A stretch of 64,000 nucleotides of DNA. Origin: Nautilus pompilius. Lineage: Eukaryota > Mollusca > Cephalopoda > Nautilida > Nautilidae. A program made the translations under genes and the position numbers. Of this stretch, positions 46,150-58,188 are shown piece by piece. A model generated the notes under the pieces. The model did no database searches. It was not told the origin of the DNA and worked only from the letters and a program-made list of their open reading frames with translations. The stretch lies in NCBI GenBank assembly GCA_018389105.1, contig JACATO010000612.1:1398501-1462500 (forward strand). Direction: 5' to 3'. The stretch's first letter is position 1. Each line of letters opens with the position of its first letter.

Positions 46150-46570
46150 ATGCCCAAGAAAGCAAGCTATATGATAGAGTTCAACCTTAATGCAAAGAAG
46201 GAAAGAAAAAAAAAACTGTTCAATCTCTAAACACTTAGTGGGCTAGCAAAGAAATTTGGTGTGGACAGTAAAAGAATTTGAAAGTGGATACAAGCTGATG
46301 AGAGAAAAGTTATTATGGACCCGACCAAGACAAAGTGGCAGCCAGCAACTTCTTGACTGGATTCTTAATGGTGTGATCACAGCTTTAAAAAGAATCACAG
46401 GAAAACAAACAATAAACTCAGATGACCACAAAGATTCTATTTTCCATGCAAGTGCCAACTGGTTTTGAAAATGAATAAAGCGCCATGCTATTTTTATGAG
46501 AAAAAAAAACTACTACACAAAAGCTGCCTCGACATCAAAAGCAAAAAGATGCAAATGTTTTTCTTTTTCA
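46150..46570 (+). pseudogene. N-terminal tandem DNA-binding region of a pogo-like transposase (BrkDBD + CENP-B)
   Basis: ATG at 46,150 gives MPKKASYMIEFNLNAKKE, like the family opening KYTIEFKLKAVxYAE. After a stop and shift, LAKKFGVDSKRI (46,243 onward), a stop, and KWIQADE match the AARKFGVDxKRIREWxxQEE recognition helix. A further shift leads to QLLDWIL (about 46,350), equivalent to the first helix of the CENP-B domain (EELLEWI). The stretch continues through LKRITGK to FHASANWF (46,440-46,463), equivalent to FKASNGWLxxF. The next codons give KRHAIFMR and TTTQKLP near 46,512-46,535, matching KRHNLSLRRKTTVAQKLP. So both DNA-binding domains are present almost end to end, broken by about three frameshifts and several stops. 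The DDE catalytic domain is missing. An additional faint match near 46,620 is not relied on. Confidence 0.82.
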
Positions 46571-46670
46571 TTCTTTCAGCTGTCTGTCATGTATGTTGTA
46601 TCACTCAGCTAGTACTAACATATAACTTAGTTCCAACACAACAATCTATTGACCGTTGCCAATTGTAGAT

Positions 46671-47161
46671 AGATTCAATTTTTTTTTTCCAGTTTTCAGC
46701 AGATTTTTAGATTTTTGGTTCCAATAATCACTCACCACCAACTTTCAAACATTTTTAGTAAACCTACAGGCAGCAGTTAGAGCCAAATATAGTATATGTT
46801 CCTTGTGTGACCAACAAGAAATCTGCCAATCTCTTTCCGTAATGCAGAGATTCTGTCTAAACACCCATTAGAGATATCTCACTTCCAACTCACACACATA
46901 CATATACACAATAAACAATAGTAATCCTATCTATTTATTTGGACTTGGTATGTAACTGAAATCAACAATTTGGGTACATTTAAATTGATTCAATTTATCT
47001 TGATGTAGATTGGAAATTTTAGATCTTTTTTGATTTCTAGCCATCTGAACCTGTTTAAATTCAGGCCAATTTGTAAAATTTTAAATAATTATTATTTTTA
47101 TTTATTTTTTGACATTTAGCATGTAAAGGACTGAAATCCTGAATAATCTGAAGTGAAAAAT
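46671..47161. other. Gene-free AT-rich DNA
   Basis: Nothing recognised between the pogo-like relic and the large microsatellite. Confidence 0.5.
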
Positions 47162-47489
47162 TGTGTGTGTGTGTGTGTGTGTGTGTGAGTGAGTGAGTGA
47201 GTGAGTGTGAGTGAGTGAGTGAGTGAGTGAGTGTGAGTGAGTGAGTGTGAGTGAGTGAGAGTGAGTGTGAGTGTGTGTGGTGTGTGTGTGTGTGTGTGAG
47301 TGTGTGTGTGGTGTGGTGTGAGTGTGTGTGTGGTGTGAGTGAGTATGTGTGGTGTGTGTGGTGTGTGTGGTGTGTGTGTGGTGTGAGTGAGTGTGTATGT
47401 GTGGTGTGAGTGAGTGTGTATGTGTGGTGTGTGTGTGTGTGGTGTGTGTGTGTGTGAGTGAGTGTGTGCGTGTGTTCATGGTGTGTGTG
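47162..47489. repeat. Compound TG / GAGT / GTGTGGT microsatellite, 328 bp
   Basis: Starts as pure TG, then GAGT-type tetramers (for example 47,187-47,260), then mixtures of TGTGTG and GTGTGGTGTG. On the opposite strand it translates as long Thr-His-rich frames (47,061-47,510 and 47,102-47,479), which are artefacts. It is the longest simple-repeat array in the window and could form Z-DNA; length polymorphism is expected. Confidence 0.97.
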
Positions 47490-49309
47490 AAAGAATTTCA
47501 TTAAACTCAAAAAGAAAAGGAAAATGTTTCCAAAATATTAGTTGTCAAATCTTCTTATAGAGAAGAGTAATACGCGAATGTGATTATGAAAAGGAGAACT
47601 AATCTGCTTAGAAAAGTCTTAACATGAAAGAAAAACAAACAAATTTTTATTTAATATCCTGGGGCATTCATTTTTACTCCCAACAAAACCCAAACCAAAC
47701 AGACTCAAATTCAGTTACTAGGCACAAAAAACGTGTTCAGATTTCCAACTGTTCTCCTCATACCAGAACATACAAACCATTCAAAGTTTAACAGATCAAA
47801 GATTCAATGTTTATTATATTAAATCACTAAAGGAAAAAAAAAAAACATTGTCAATATTGCATACACTATACGTTTTGTTTACCTACAAAAGATGTCTTAT
47901 AAACCTGTCTTTAAAAAACTCTTTAATAGATGATCAATGGACACAAAAGTTTCCTCCCCCTACTAATCAAGATAGTTCATTTTGCCCCTAAAATAGTCAT
48001 TCAGTAGTATTCAGTCTACTTGAAACAGACACACTGTACCTAAATTGGAATACCATGTGCTTCCAGCATGTTCTCTCTCTCTCTCTCATATAAACACAAA
48101 TTATTAGCATAATCTTAAATTAAACTATTCGTTAAGAGAATTCTTTTTTAAATTCCTTCAACATTAACTATGTTAGAAATAACTAAGATTTAACATCATA
48201 TATTTCAGTGCTTCCAGATCACATCCTTACTTCTTATTCAATTTTTAGCAATTAATAACTAATTTATAAATTTAAGTACATACTAAAAATCTAAAATAAT
48301 GAGCCAATAAATATACCTAAAGTAATTGGAAGTTTTGGAATTTTTTTCACTTATGTAATTCAAGAAAATGATGGCATACAATTAATACATTTTCTCTCAT
48401 TTCTGGTTGAATGACAAGATGTATTGGATAACTTTTTCTTACACATATTTGCTACTACACTGTTGTATCAGTCAGCATGCTGGTAAGGAAAATGTGTCTA
48501 TATTCAAGTATCCCAATGAGAACACATTAATAATGTAAATCTCTTGAGCTAACTTCAGAAGCACTTAAAATAATTTTTTTTCTATTTCAATCATTCATCC
48601 TTAAACATCAGAAGTGAACAACAACAACAATATATATATACTGGGTACAGAAAATTCTGAAATAGGAGTTTACATTCAGCAGTTTTTCCTATTATACTAC
48701 AATGCATTTCTTAAGAAAATCTCCTGACTTTGTCCCAAATTTATTTTCTGCTTTTCTATTGATTACTGCATTATTTAAGTAGCTGTGTATATCATAATAA
48801 TCACCAATATGAAAATGGTAAAAGATGGGGTGCCACTGTATTTTCAAATCCTCTATTACCTGCTATGTACCTATAATTAACCCTAACACTTAAAGTACTT
48901 TCTTTTGTTTGTTTATTTACTTGAATATTTTCAATTATAAAAGTTCTAGCTAACACAAAATTTTTATTTCATTTGTAAAAATACTATTATTATAATTATT
49001 ATTATTTAATCTGTATTCAACATGAAACATTCCTGATTCCATCATGAGAAAATAAAGCTTATATTAACAGCTGCTGCTAAAAAAAAAGCTTCATATTCTG
49101 ATCCCAGCAGATTTAGGTAATGGTTTTCTTCCACAAAAAATCACTAGCCAACAATCCATTTATTTATATCAGTACATATTTGCCTAGAAAACTATAGGTG
49201 GATGCATTCTTATCTATAGCTGGAGAATGCCCCCCCCACCAGAATCTTGTTAAAAAAAACAAAAAAAAGATATGAAAAATAAGTTGTTTCTTTCTTCTTT
49301 TTTTTTTTT
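47490..49309. other. Gene-free AT-rich DNA
   Basis: Nothing recognised apart from a CT run at about 48,071-48,088 and short TA and ATT runs at about 48,632-48,640 and 49,000. Confidence 0.5.
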
Positions 49310-49760
49310 AAGACGCACGCGTTAGATGATAAGGAATTCTCTCTGAATTTCTATACTCTCCAGATTGTGTCTATTAACTTGTTTGGGGTTACCATGATAA
49401 GGTTTTCATTAGCTCGATTAGTCACAACATCTAATAATGATATTCCTTTTTATGCCCAGCAAATGCCTGCAGCCCCATCAATCAGATCTATCTGAAACAC
49501 CGGTAATTTCAGTAATACAGTCACAATGATAGTCGGTGCTTAACACGATTTAACAGAAGGATGATACACGTGTGGCTGTCCCATTCTCCTCCACCCCTCA
49601 GGGTTTCTCCTCTTAATGAACAGAAGTTTCAGTTCACAATGCACTTTCTCTCTACTGCGGGCATCATAAAGCAACAATGAAAGGCACACATCTTTCCATG
49701 TTAAATATATGTTCTTATCCGGCAAAAGTGAGACGCATTCCTATCAGGGTCAATGAAAAG
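49310..49760. other. Complex non-coding island, candidate regulatory DNA
   Basis: Begins with GACGCACGCGTTAG and continues for about 450 bases of mixed sequence, including CATTAGCTCGATTAGTCAC (about 49,408) and CCCCATCAATCAGATCTATC (about 49,473). The last resembles an Exd/Pbx-Hox-type composite (ATCAATCA), by word matching only. A 61-codon minus frame at 49,540-49,725 is unsupported. Confidence 0.32.
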
Positions 49761-51284
49761 TAATGATAAAAGCTACTCTCGCCATTTCATCACTTCTTTT
49801 ACAAGGTAAATAGTAAAACTATGCATGGTATTGCACTGCAGTTTTCTGCCATTGGAAAATGAAAAACAACTTCTGTGATTTTTACCTGTCTAAATATGAC
49901 TAAGAAAATACCTCTTAAAACAAAAATCACATAAATTGATGTAGATTGATTTTTTTTTTTCCTCCTAAATATCTGAGGGCTGAAAAACTAACAACAACAG
50001 AAAATGATATATAAAAAAACACCAGAAATCTGTTTTTCCAACAACTGAATTGTCGGGAAGCTAAAGCTTGGGATTTGTTTACATTCCTCAGTTGCAAAGA
50101 CTTATCTGGTTTGCTACTTTTGTTATTCATGATTATTTGGCCCAACTTAAGATAAATGCATACCAAAACAGTTCTCCTCAAGACTATCAAAAATTTAGTA
50201 ATTCACCTAGGTGATGAACCTAGGAAGGAAAGGGGTAAGATAGAAGTTTAAGATAAAAACTAAATGCAAAAGAATTGGTTAGCTTAGAATATATCCTACA
50301 TACAATGACCACAATTTAGTATCCCAGTGGTTTCTGACTATGCCAATGATGGGATTTCTCTCAACTTCCATTTTGATAATCATGTCATCTGACGTACTAA
50401 TTTAAAAGGGGAAAACAGACAAAACAAAAATAAATCTATGAGAAGTTAAAAGTTTAAAAACTTACAGCAAACTATTTCCTACGTAAACCTGCCATTTTTC
50501 AAGTCAACTTTAGATTTTAAAGTCTTTAAAGCATTTATCTAATTCGTTTCATTATTGGACTTTACTTTCAATTTTTATAGGAGGGTAGTATCATGTAAAA
50601 TTACTTTTCAATAGCCAGATATTGAGTGAAAACTGATACAATCAACAAATTTTCTCTGTACATATAATCTAGAAGCAAAAATGAATAAATGTTAATGTTT
50701 TCATCCATGTGCTACTTGAATATGATCAACAAATTGGTTTATAAATCTAATCCCTTTTAACCAAGAATGACTTCAGAAATTTTAAACACCTGGATGGCCA
50801 GGAACGATTAGGAGCTAATGATGTACATCTGTAACAAGAGGAATACTCTAAACTTTGTGTAGGCACAAGTACCATCTTTTAGAAATTTTGTGCACATCTG
50901 ACACAAACAATAACACATTGTGTGTTAATTGGAAATTTCTGAAGACCCTCTGTAAACTGCCATAAATCATTGTTTAGATTTTTCATCAGCCTGCTTAACA
51001 GGCCTGTACCATTTTTTCATGATCAAGTCAGAAATAGCAGAAATGAACATTTCTATAGATATTTTTTTAAATTGTAACATGTTGACACAGTTATTTATTA
51101 CTTATCTAGATAAATTAGATATATTAAAGTAGAACCATTCTACTCATTTCTGTAAGTGAACATTTTGCATTATTTTGTAGTCAAGAAATTATTTGATGAA
51201 TCCACATTACAAACAGCTGAGCAGTAACTAAATGGTATTAAAATTTTTTACATTATATATGTATGGACCCTCCAGTCATGGAGG
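49761..51284. other. Gene-free AT-rich DNA
   Basis: Nothing recognised; the minus-strand 87-codon frame at 49,927-50,190 has no family resemblance. Confidence 0.5.
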
Positions 51285-51600
51285 AGTAAAGTACTCGCAG
51301 ACAGCAGGATAGCCTAGAGCATAGCATACCATACCAGCCTGTTGTGGTTAAGGGCCAAATTCAATCCCCACTGAAGATCAACTTAGTTTGGTTAACTTCT
51401 CATAGCTTACTTTCTTCTCTCTCATCTGTACCAGTTGGGTCTTACTCCAAAATCTCAGCAGAGGGGTTCTAGTAGAGACATCCCATTTCCTACTGAAGAT
51501 GGAAGAGCCAGATCCCACAAGGCACGGGACTGGCAATGCTTGTTAGCGTTAAGGATGGTGCTATGCAAATTTATCAGGTGTCTACAGTTATAATAAACAA
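51285..51600 (+). repeat. tRNA-derived SINE-like copy 6
   Basis: B-box-like GGGCCAAATTCAATCCCC lies at about 51,351, the core AACTTAGTTTGGTTAACTTC at about 51,380, and the 3' block AGAGGGGTTCTAGTAGAGAC at about 51,460. It is followed by tail sequence ending in an A-rich tract near 51,605. The order of modules matches the other copies. Confidence 0.7.
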
Positions 51601-52439
51601 AAGGAAAAAAAAAAAGCAATAATCTTCTGTTTGATTTCCAGCTGACTCAGCTATAAATAAATAGTGTAAAAAAGATGTGGAGGTTCAGAGGTGTTTGTGT
51701 GCAATACTAGCATCATCAGCTCCTATACCAAAGTCATAGAAACTAGTGTTCTACAACAACACTATGATAAAAGAACTTAGTAAGAAATAAATTTTACATA
51801 GTTAAGTACAATTTCATTGTAATGTGTGCATAACAATTCCATATACTGAATATACTGATAATGAATGTTATTTACAAAAGAAATATCAGATTTTAAAAAG
51901 ATATTTTGTGTAAAAATTGTTACACATGGTAGAAAAATTTCTTATTATGGATTAAAACAATAACAATACAGTATCTAAAATAATGTTTTAATGACTATAA
52001 TTTTTTCTCTTTTCTACATTCATGTATAAACCTTAAGAAATATTTTATCTGCCATAAAATATGGTTTAATTCTGACAGAATTCTGATCTCAATACCACAG
52101 CATCAATCAAATTAAATTAAATTAAGTGATTACTGTTTTTAAACTGAAACACATGAATAATGCCAAACAGGAAAAAAGAAAAAACAAAACAAAACAAACA
52201 CGCTGTCTGGTGTTTATGCCTAACAAAATTAATTCAGTTTTAGAAAATCTGACCATTCCTAACAATAAATAATAATAAGACAAGTTTCACCTCCAGGTGT
52301 ATTTAAAAAAAAAAATGTACCAGGTGACCATAAAGTTGTTTCTGCAGTTGGCTGCTTATAACTCTCAAAACATAACACACACACGTTAATAGAAGTGCAC
52401 ATGCACATGTGGTCAAGAGGATGCTCTCCCAAAATTTTC
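51601..52439. other. Gene-free AT-rich DNA
   Basis: Nothing recognised; short AAATT and AAAAC tandem words occur around 52,107-52,125 and 52,180-52,197. Confidence 0.5.
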
Positions 52440-52860
52440 AGATTTTGCCACTGAGTAAGAGGGATACCCACTTATGCTCTGTGACATCATCAGTTGATAA
52501 TTATTTCCTCTGTACTGAGCGGTCAGATACGTCAGTTTGCCTGCAGAGAAGCCTATAAACAAAGCTTCTCTCCAAGATCACAGAGCACTTGTAAAGTTTT
52601 TTCCTACAAGTGCCTTTTGTCATGCCAAAAATGTTTGTTGATGTCAAGTAGCCTAATGGCCTTAAGTGTAATGTGTAAACTTGAGGAGACCAAATCTGTG
52701 CCAAATACATCATGATCGGGATGCACACCTACATCTGTGGAAGTTGCTACGAAAATTCAACATCAGAAATTGAGGTAGTTCCCACAGAGAATGCAGCATC
52801 TATCGAGTTGCCGGTAAACCGTGACAGGAACTACTGCCCGCTGAGTCGGCAAAGTGGCTG
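52440..52860. other. Complex segment, unclassified
   Basis: Less AT-rich, with overlapping 73- and 75-codon open frames on opposite strands (52,494-52,715 plus; 52,501-52,728 minus). Neither resembles a family I know. The end reads CTGCCCGCTGAGTCGGCAAA (about 52,833). It may be a repeat relic or a regulatory element. Confidence 0.25.
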
Positions 52861-53599
52861 AATTTTTGCTGTAATAAATTAAACAAGTTAAGCAAAATCT
52901 TAATAGAATCTTGTTTCAATAAATGGCATTAATGACCTGATTTATTTACTGTTTTTCCTTTACAGTTACATAACAATTTCAGAAGAAACTTTTTTTAAAC
53001 CCATGGCCTCCTTTGTATACACACTTGCTTCCATTCATGTTTGTGATGGTTTGGGATTTATAAGCAATCGACTGCAGAAAGTAGCTTTATGGACACCGTG
53101 CATGTGTGCATGGGTTTTAGGACTCTTATGTTCAGATCTACACCAGAGATTGCATAGGAAATCTCATAAAGCTCTAAAAGATTAAAGAAAGAAAGAACAA
53201 TAAAAAAAAAAAATGTAAAATCACAAGTTCTTTTATTTAATCATTATCCATGCTTCCAGTGCTTGTTTTATGTAATAACAAAATTTGTTGATGCGTGTAA
53301 GCTGTTTAAATGGCAGTTCTCTGGTCTGAAAGAATTAACATACATAAAAACACCATAGACATTATTTGGGGGAAAAAAAAAATTTCCCTAATTTCCTTAG
53401 CCAACAATGGCTATTTTATGATTAATTGCTAGGGTGATATACCACTGTCCACCTCCATTTAAAAACAACAACATGGCACTTAGTAAAAGCAAACTATGTA
53501 CTATATAAAAAGCAATATAATGGAACCATTTTCCATAACTCAACAATAGCAAGAAAATAATTTGGTAAATATCAATTAATAATAATAATTAATAAGCTC

Positions 53600-54370
53600 T
53601 CTAACCAAATTCTATATACCAGAGCATAAAGTAGTATGCTGACCAAATCCTATAGTGAAGATTTCAAAGATACACTGTAGTGTAATGAAATCATTATTGA
53701 ATTTTCCTTGCAGCAGTTGGCAGAGCTCTTTCAATAACAGCAAATTATTATCTATTGAAACTGGAGATACAGGAATGGCATCATGGACTATTCGTTTCAG
53801 CAACATGCATGGCTGGTGCATAAAACACCTCTGATCACATTGTAATTAAAGTATTTACAGTAAGGCAGTTATATCTCTGCAATTTGATACATAATTGCTC
53901 ACTTCAGCCAAGCAAATTGTTTCCACTCAAAATAAAAAAAAGCTACTGACTACCTCAAAGCAGCAGCCAGATAAAACAACTATGAATCTAATTGGGAACA
54001 CAAATTGTGTTTGTCTGTCTGTTTGTTTTTTTCTTTATAAACCACCGCCACCATAGTCCATTACCCAAATTAGGTGATGGGTTCCCTGTTTCTCCTAAAT
54101 AAAAGTTGTTAAAACACCATCTTGCCATTTTCCTATTTCTCTTTCATGCCACAAAAGATGCTTGGGCAAAAACCTTTGTAGAGGCACCAGGCTAGCTAGA
54201 ATTAGTGCCATCACAGATAACAACAACAGAAAAACACTCAACAGACACTCCACTCTAATGTGGGCTTTCAGTACAGGAAGCTGCCTCAAGTCGGCCTTGG
54301 AGCTGCAATTTACAGCAATCATATTTCTCAATGGCTTTGACAAAAATCTGAAAGCTCATGGCTAGGAAAA
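53600..54370. other. Complex non-coding islands, candidate regulatory DNA
   Basis: Two patches of mixed sequence, about 53,620-53,850 and 54,110-54,365, are separated by AT-rich DNA. The second contains TCTTTCATGCCACAAAAGAT (about 54,140) and CACTCTAATGTGGGCTTTCA. Open frames on both strands are of similar length and none stands out, so a non-coding role is likelier. Conservation cannot be tested here. Confidence 0.28.
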
Positions 54371-56014
54371 ATCCCCCAAACGCAATCTCACCGAGATATT
54401 CACTAAAAAAAAAAATTCTACCACTTTCAAGAAATGTAACTTACATACTTTGAAATGCATTCTTTTTGAAAGCAATTCTAATATTAAAAAATAAATAAAT
54501 AAATAATAATAATACATATACTGATTAGAAATAAATTTTAAAATATCTACTTTATAAAAAAAAAAACAGAAAAACATTTCTATATAATTTAAATAAATTG
54601 CGCTAACTTCTGAGGTGTAAATTTACCAAAATATTAATTCATAATCCACATCACTTAAATCTATTTTCCAATGTGACCATAAAAATGAACCGGTTTTTCT
54701 GAAAAAAAAAATAATAAAGATTCAATTACTAACTTTCCATCCTTGTTCAAATTAATAAAAGACTTTCTAAATTTATTTATTTTTTTAATAACAGAGAAAA
54801 GGCAGTGAGATATATTCAATTAAATAACTCGCCATTTAAAGGTAATTTTCCTGCCGAATTAATTCTGTTCTTTCTTAAGGCAAAAAAAAAAAAAAAAAGT
54901 AAATGTATCACAAACATTTTAATATTTTTTGCTTGTTTTCGAAACAAACTCACGGTGACGATGCCCATAGACATCAACCTCTAAATTGGTAGCCATTTCA
55001 TAAACAGCATAGCTAGCGGTCTACACTGGTGTGTGTATGTAAAGTGCTTAAATACTAATTGATTTTTTTTTTTTTAAATACCTTGTGTGTCATTGCCTTA
55101 CCAGCAATGAATAACTTTTTAAAATTTGTAAAAAAGAGAAAGAAAGAATAATGAAAAAAAAAAACAATAGATTGACCATTCGATTCTCTTGGATCTGTAA
55201 AAAGAAAACAAAACAAACGAACCAAGCTAGTAGCAGTGCTCTTCCTAGGTATAAAACACGACAGGTGTAAAATGTCAAGGTTTCAAAAACTTGTTTTGAA
55301 AAGCATAAAATTACCTTCTGCTTTAAAAAAAAAAGAGAGTTAAAATTTGCAAAAGTCAATATCTATTTGCTAGAGAAAATTTCATTTCATTTACTTACTT
55401 TTCTTTTTATTCAGTTCTTAAGAGATTTATTTGATCATTTTTTAGTAAATAAACCAAGGTACAAGAATGAATAAATGGACTGATACAATTGTATCAGCAG
55501 CATCAAATGACTTTCATTCCTAATATTCTACAAACAATTGAGTATATACATACATATATCAACTAGATGCAGTGCCTTGCATATTAAGTTTCACACTACC
55601 AAAATCTACATTGTCAATAGCATAGGATTCTAATACTTCAACAAAACAGGTGCCATGATCTTATTGTCAGGACAATTTATCAGTGCAAGAAATTCTAGGT
55701 AGTCACACTGTACATCGGCCAAAAACAAAGCAGCAGAGTGAACATATTTTCAGTGAATCAAAACCATAAAACATGAAGCTGTGCTTTTTCCAACAAGTTT
55801 TGAGCAAAGCAGTTTACAGAAAATAGAAAGCTAGCTAGCTCAGGTTTTTCCTATCACATTCATAGTAAGTGAACCAACTAATTAACCTTCATTTCAGAGA
55901 TCTTTCCATGTCATTATCATCGTAGTTTAGTCCTGGTGACTGTTTGGTGTACATTGATGTTGCATTGTTATCTTGGACTTAGCTCTCAAAGTCTCAGAAC
56001 AAAAAGCATCACAG
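54371..56014. other. Gene-free AT-rich DNA
   Basis: Nothing recognised; contains A/T tracts, an AAAT tandem word at about 54,489-54,505 and low-complexity hydrophobic frames on the minus strand. Confidence 0.5.
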
Positions 56015-56027
56015 CGGGCTGAACACC

Positions 56028-56140
56028 CATAAATGGTTTTTCAGTAATAGAGTGCTAAATACATAGAACAGTATATCTCAGGAAGTTGTCTAGCATGGCA
56101 CAACCAATGCTTTTAAAAATGCACTGGACAAAATAATTCC
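56028..56140 (+). pseudogene. Non-LTR retrotransposon ORF2 C-terminal relic
   Basis: One plus-strand frame reads KWFFSNRVLNT, a stop, NSISQEVV, a stop, then TTNAFKNALDKII. This matches the C-terminal signature of Jockey/CR1/RTE-X-like reverse-transcriptase proteins in invertebrates, typically FFxNRVxNxWNSLPxxVVxAxTxNxFKxxLDKxW. Here the Trp before NS and a codon after VV have become stops. No reverse-transcriptase catalytic core was recognised upstream, so it is a 5'-truncated fragment, as is usual for LINEs. The clade cannot be decided. Confidence 0.7.
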
Positions 56141-56150
56141 CCATCCTATT

Positions 56151-57410
56151 AAACTTATGTAAGCTGAAAGACATCCCTACTCCTGTCTCTTTGTGGGCAA
56201 TTATAGAAAATGCCATGCTCTGTATACTGTGGAGACTTACTGGACACAGGGTATTATTTTGAAAATCATTTCACAATATATTACTACAAAACCAGGCCTG
56301 TATGCAGAACAAATTACTTCTAATTCATAGCCATAAACCACGCTTTTTTGCAAAAGAATTAAAAGAAAAAATACAGTGAAAAACAGTACCAATTTGGAAA
56401 GAAAGATGCTTCCAGTGTTCAGAATATACCCATAGAATGCTATTTTTCAACAAACAGCTGCCATTCGAAGACAAACATGCCTGCACTAGACTTTTTTTTT
56501 CATCATAATGCTTCAAAGAATACATAATCATCAGATTCTGACTGAATAGTAAGATGATAAGAACTATTAATCCATTGGTATTTTCTTGTTCAGCTTTTGT
56601 AAACATTCTAAGGTGTAAGATGCTAAGCAGTATAAAACTAACTATAGGGAGTAAGTAATCTTGCAGCATATTTCTCTTTAAGATACTGACAACTGCCAAT
56701 GAAAAGGTTTAAATTTATATCAGTGGGTTTTCTTAAAATGCTGGCAGTAACATAAACGCTTCAGGTCAGAATCTGTATTAATTAACAGTTAATATTTATT
56801 AGTTAGATTTCTTTCACTTCTCTTGTTTTTTAATGTCGTTAATATATTTTTTACTTTTATTCACATTTATCTAAATATTTTTTTAAATTATAGACTCTTA
56901 CAAGCACTATACTCTGCTCTCACATTAGATAAATAGATACACCCACCTTTACATACATATATACAACATACACATGCTGATTCACCAAATCTGAAAAGCT
57001 ATCAAATTTGTCAGCTCATTCAATATCATGCCTTTCAACACCACAGTTCATGTCTTAGGTTGTACTTATTTGCACTCTCTTCCAGTAATTCACTCCAGGT
57101 CATAAAAATGGCCATACAAAAAATTAATTTACTCTGAAGTTAAACTAAAAATATCATTTCATGAATGCCTAAGAAAACCAGTCATGCATGAACGTTGATT
57201 ATTCTCAGACAAATGTCATGTCTATAATAAATATCCTGGGAATTTAGAATCAATGAGAAATAATAAAGCAAACAATAGTGGCATATTCAATGGCATATGT
57301 TGTTCCTTTTACTCACACAAGTAACACCTGTAACAGCCAAAATGGAAAAATCATCATTAGCAGTCATAACTTAGAGAAAAGCTCAATTTAAATGCCAAAC
57401 ATTAAAAGCT
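56151..57410. other. Gene-free AT-rich DNA
   Basis: A 124-codon minus-strand open frame at 56,325-56,699 has no motif I recognise and sits in ordinary AT-rich sequence. No other structure was seen. Confidence 0.45.
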
Positions 57411-57414
57411 GTGC

Positions 57415-57612
57415 TCGGGGTTTTGTGGCTCAGTGGCTGTGATCTGGTGATACATAAAATTGTATGAGTGAAAGTTTCTATTCAGATGAAATCAAAGGTA
57501 AAAATGTATTCTGATTGAAGCTGTCATTTGACTTATAGGAACAAAGTGAGACATAAAAACAGAAAGAAAAAAAATCCCAAAAACAGGTATGCTACAACTA
57601 CTTCGCTTTGCA
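57415..57612 (+). repeat. Repeat copy A, possible second SINE family with tRNA-like head
   Basis: TTTTGTGGCTCAGTGGCTG (about 57,421) looks like a polymerase III A box. The body from 57,489 (AAATCAAAGGTAAAAATGTA) to 57,612 (TTCGCTTTGCAT) recurs at 58,189-58,302 in the same orientation, without the head. Confidence 0.6.
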
Positions 57613-58188
57613 TTAGTGAAAAGACATTTAGTAAATTTTTTTTAAATACCTATATAATAACTGTTCATTCTATGTATGGAGATATTTTTTAATTAGTGTG
57701 TTTTGGGATTGTAGCTACAGGTGTTAAATCAAAGTTATTTATAAAACTATAAAAAAAATTAATTTTTGATTATAAAAAACTCAATTATTGAGCCTTGGAT
57801 ATGTCGTTGCAATCATCAGCCTTAATTTTTCAATAGAGTACACAGACAAGTGAAATGATAATGTTCTTAATGGTAAAAGAATTTAACATTAACATCAAAC
57901 GATGCTTAACTTGAGTGATGCAATTATAACTCTTCATAAATTTCAAAATCTAATATTTTTTGATGATGTATATGTATATACAGTTGACTTTGGTTAAGAT
58001 CGTCATATATGTCCAAGGAAATTTGTCCTCCTTAACAGGTATTCCTACTTAACTGAAGTCTTGTTTGTATTAGATAACTGCAGATTAGGTAAATTCACTG
58101 ACACTATGAAGCCATATTTAAACAAAAATACAAGTCTTACATCCAGAATTTATCATTTTTATTAGTTTCGTGTTACATGCTCTAAATA

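Larger units (their letters stand above)
45862..46670 (+). mobile_element. Truncated pogo-like element related to the one at 37.4 kb
   Basis: A possible left end CTGTATTTGCATTGTG begins at 45,862 after TA. It resembles the right terminal repeat (CTGTATTTCTCAGG) of the 37.4-kb element, and it lies 288 bases before the transposase ATG, against 280 in that element. The transposase N-terminus follows. No right terminal repeat was found and the DDE domain is absent. The left boundary is inferred. Confidence 0.5.

Noticed and set aside
47061..47510. 149- and 125-codon minus-strand frames rich in Thr-His
   Set aside because: Direct translation of the TG/GAGT microsatellite; no non-repeat coding content.
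56325..56699. 124-codon minus-strand open frame, briefly considered as a piggyBac fragment
   Set aside because: No catalytic DDD blocks or other piggyBac motifs could be placed.
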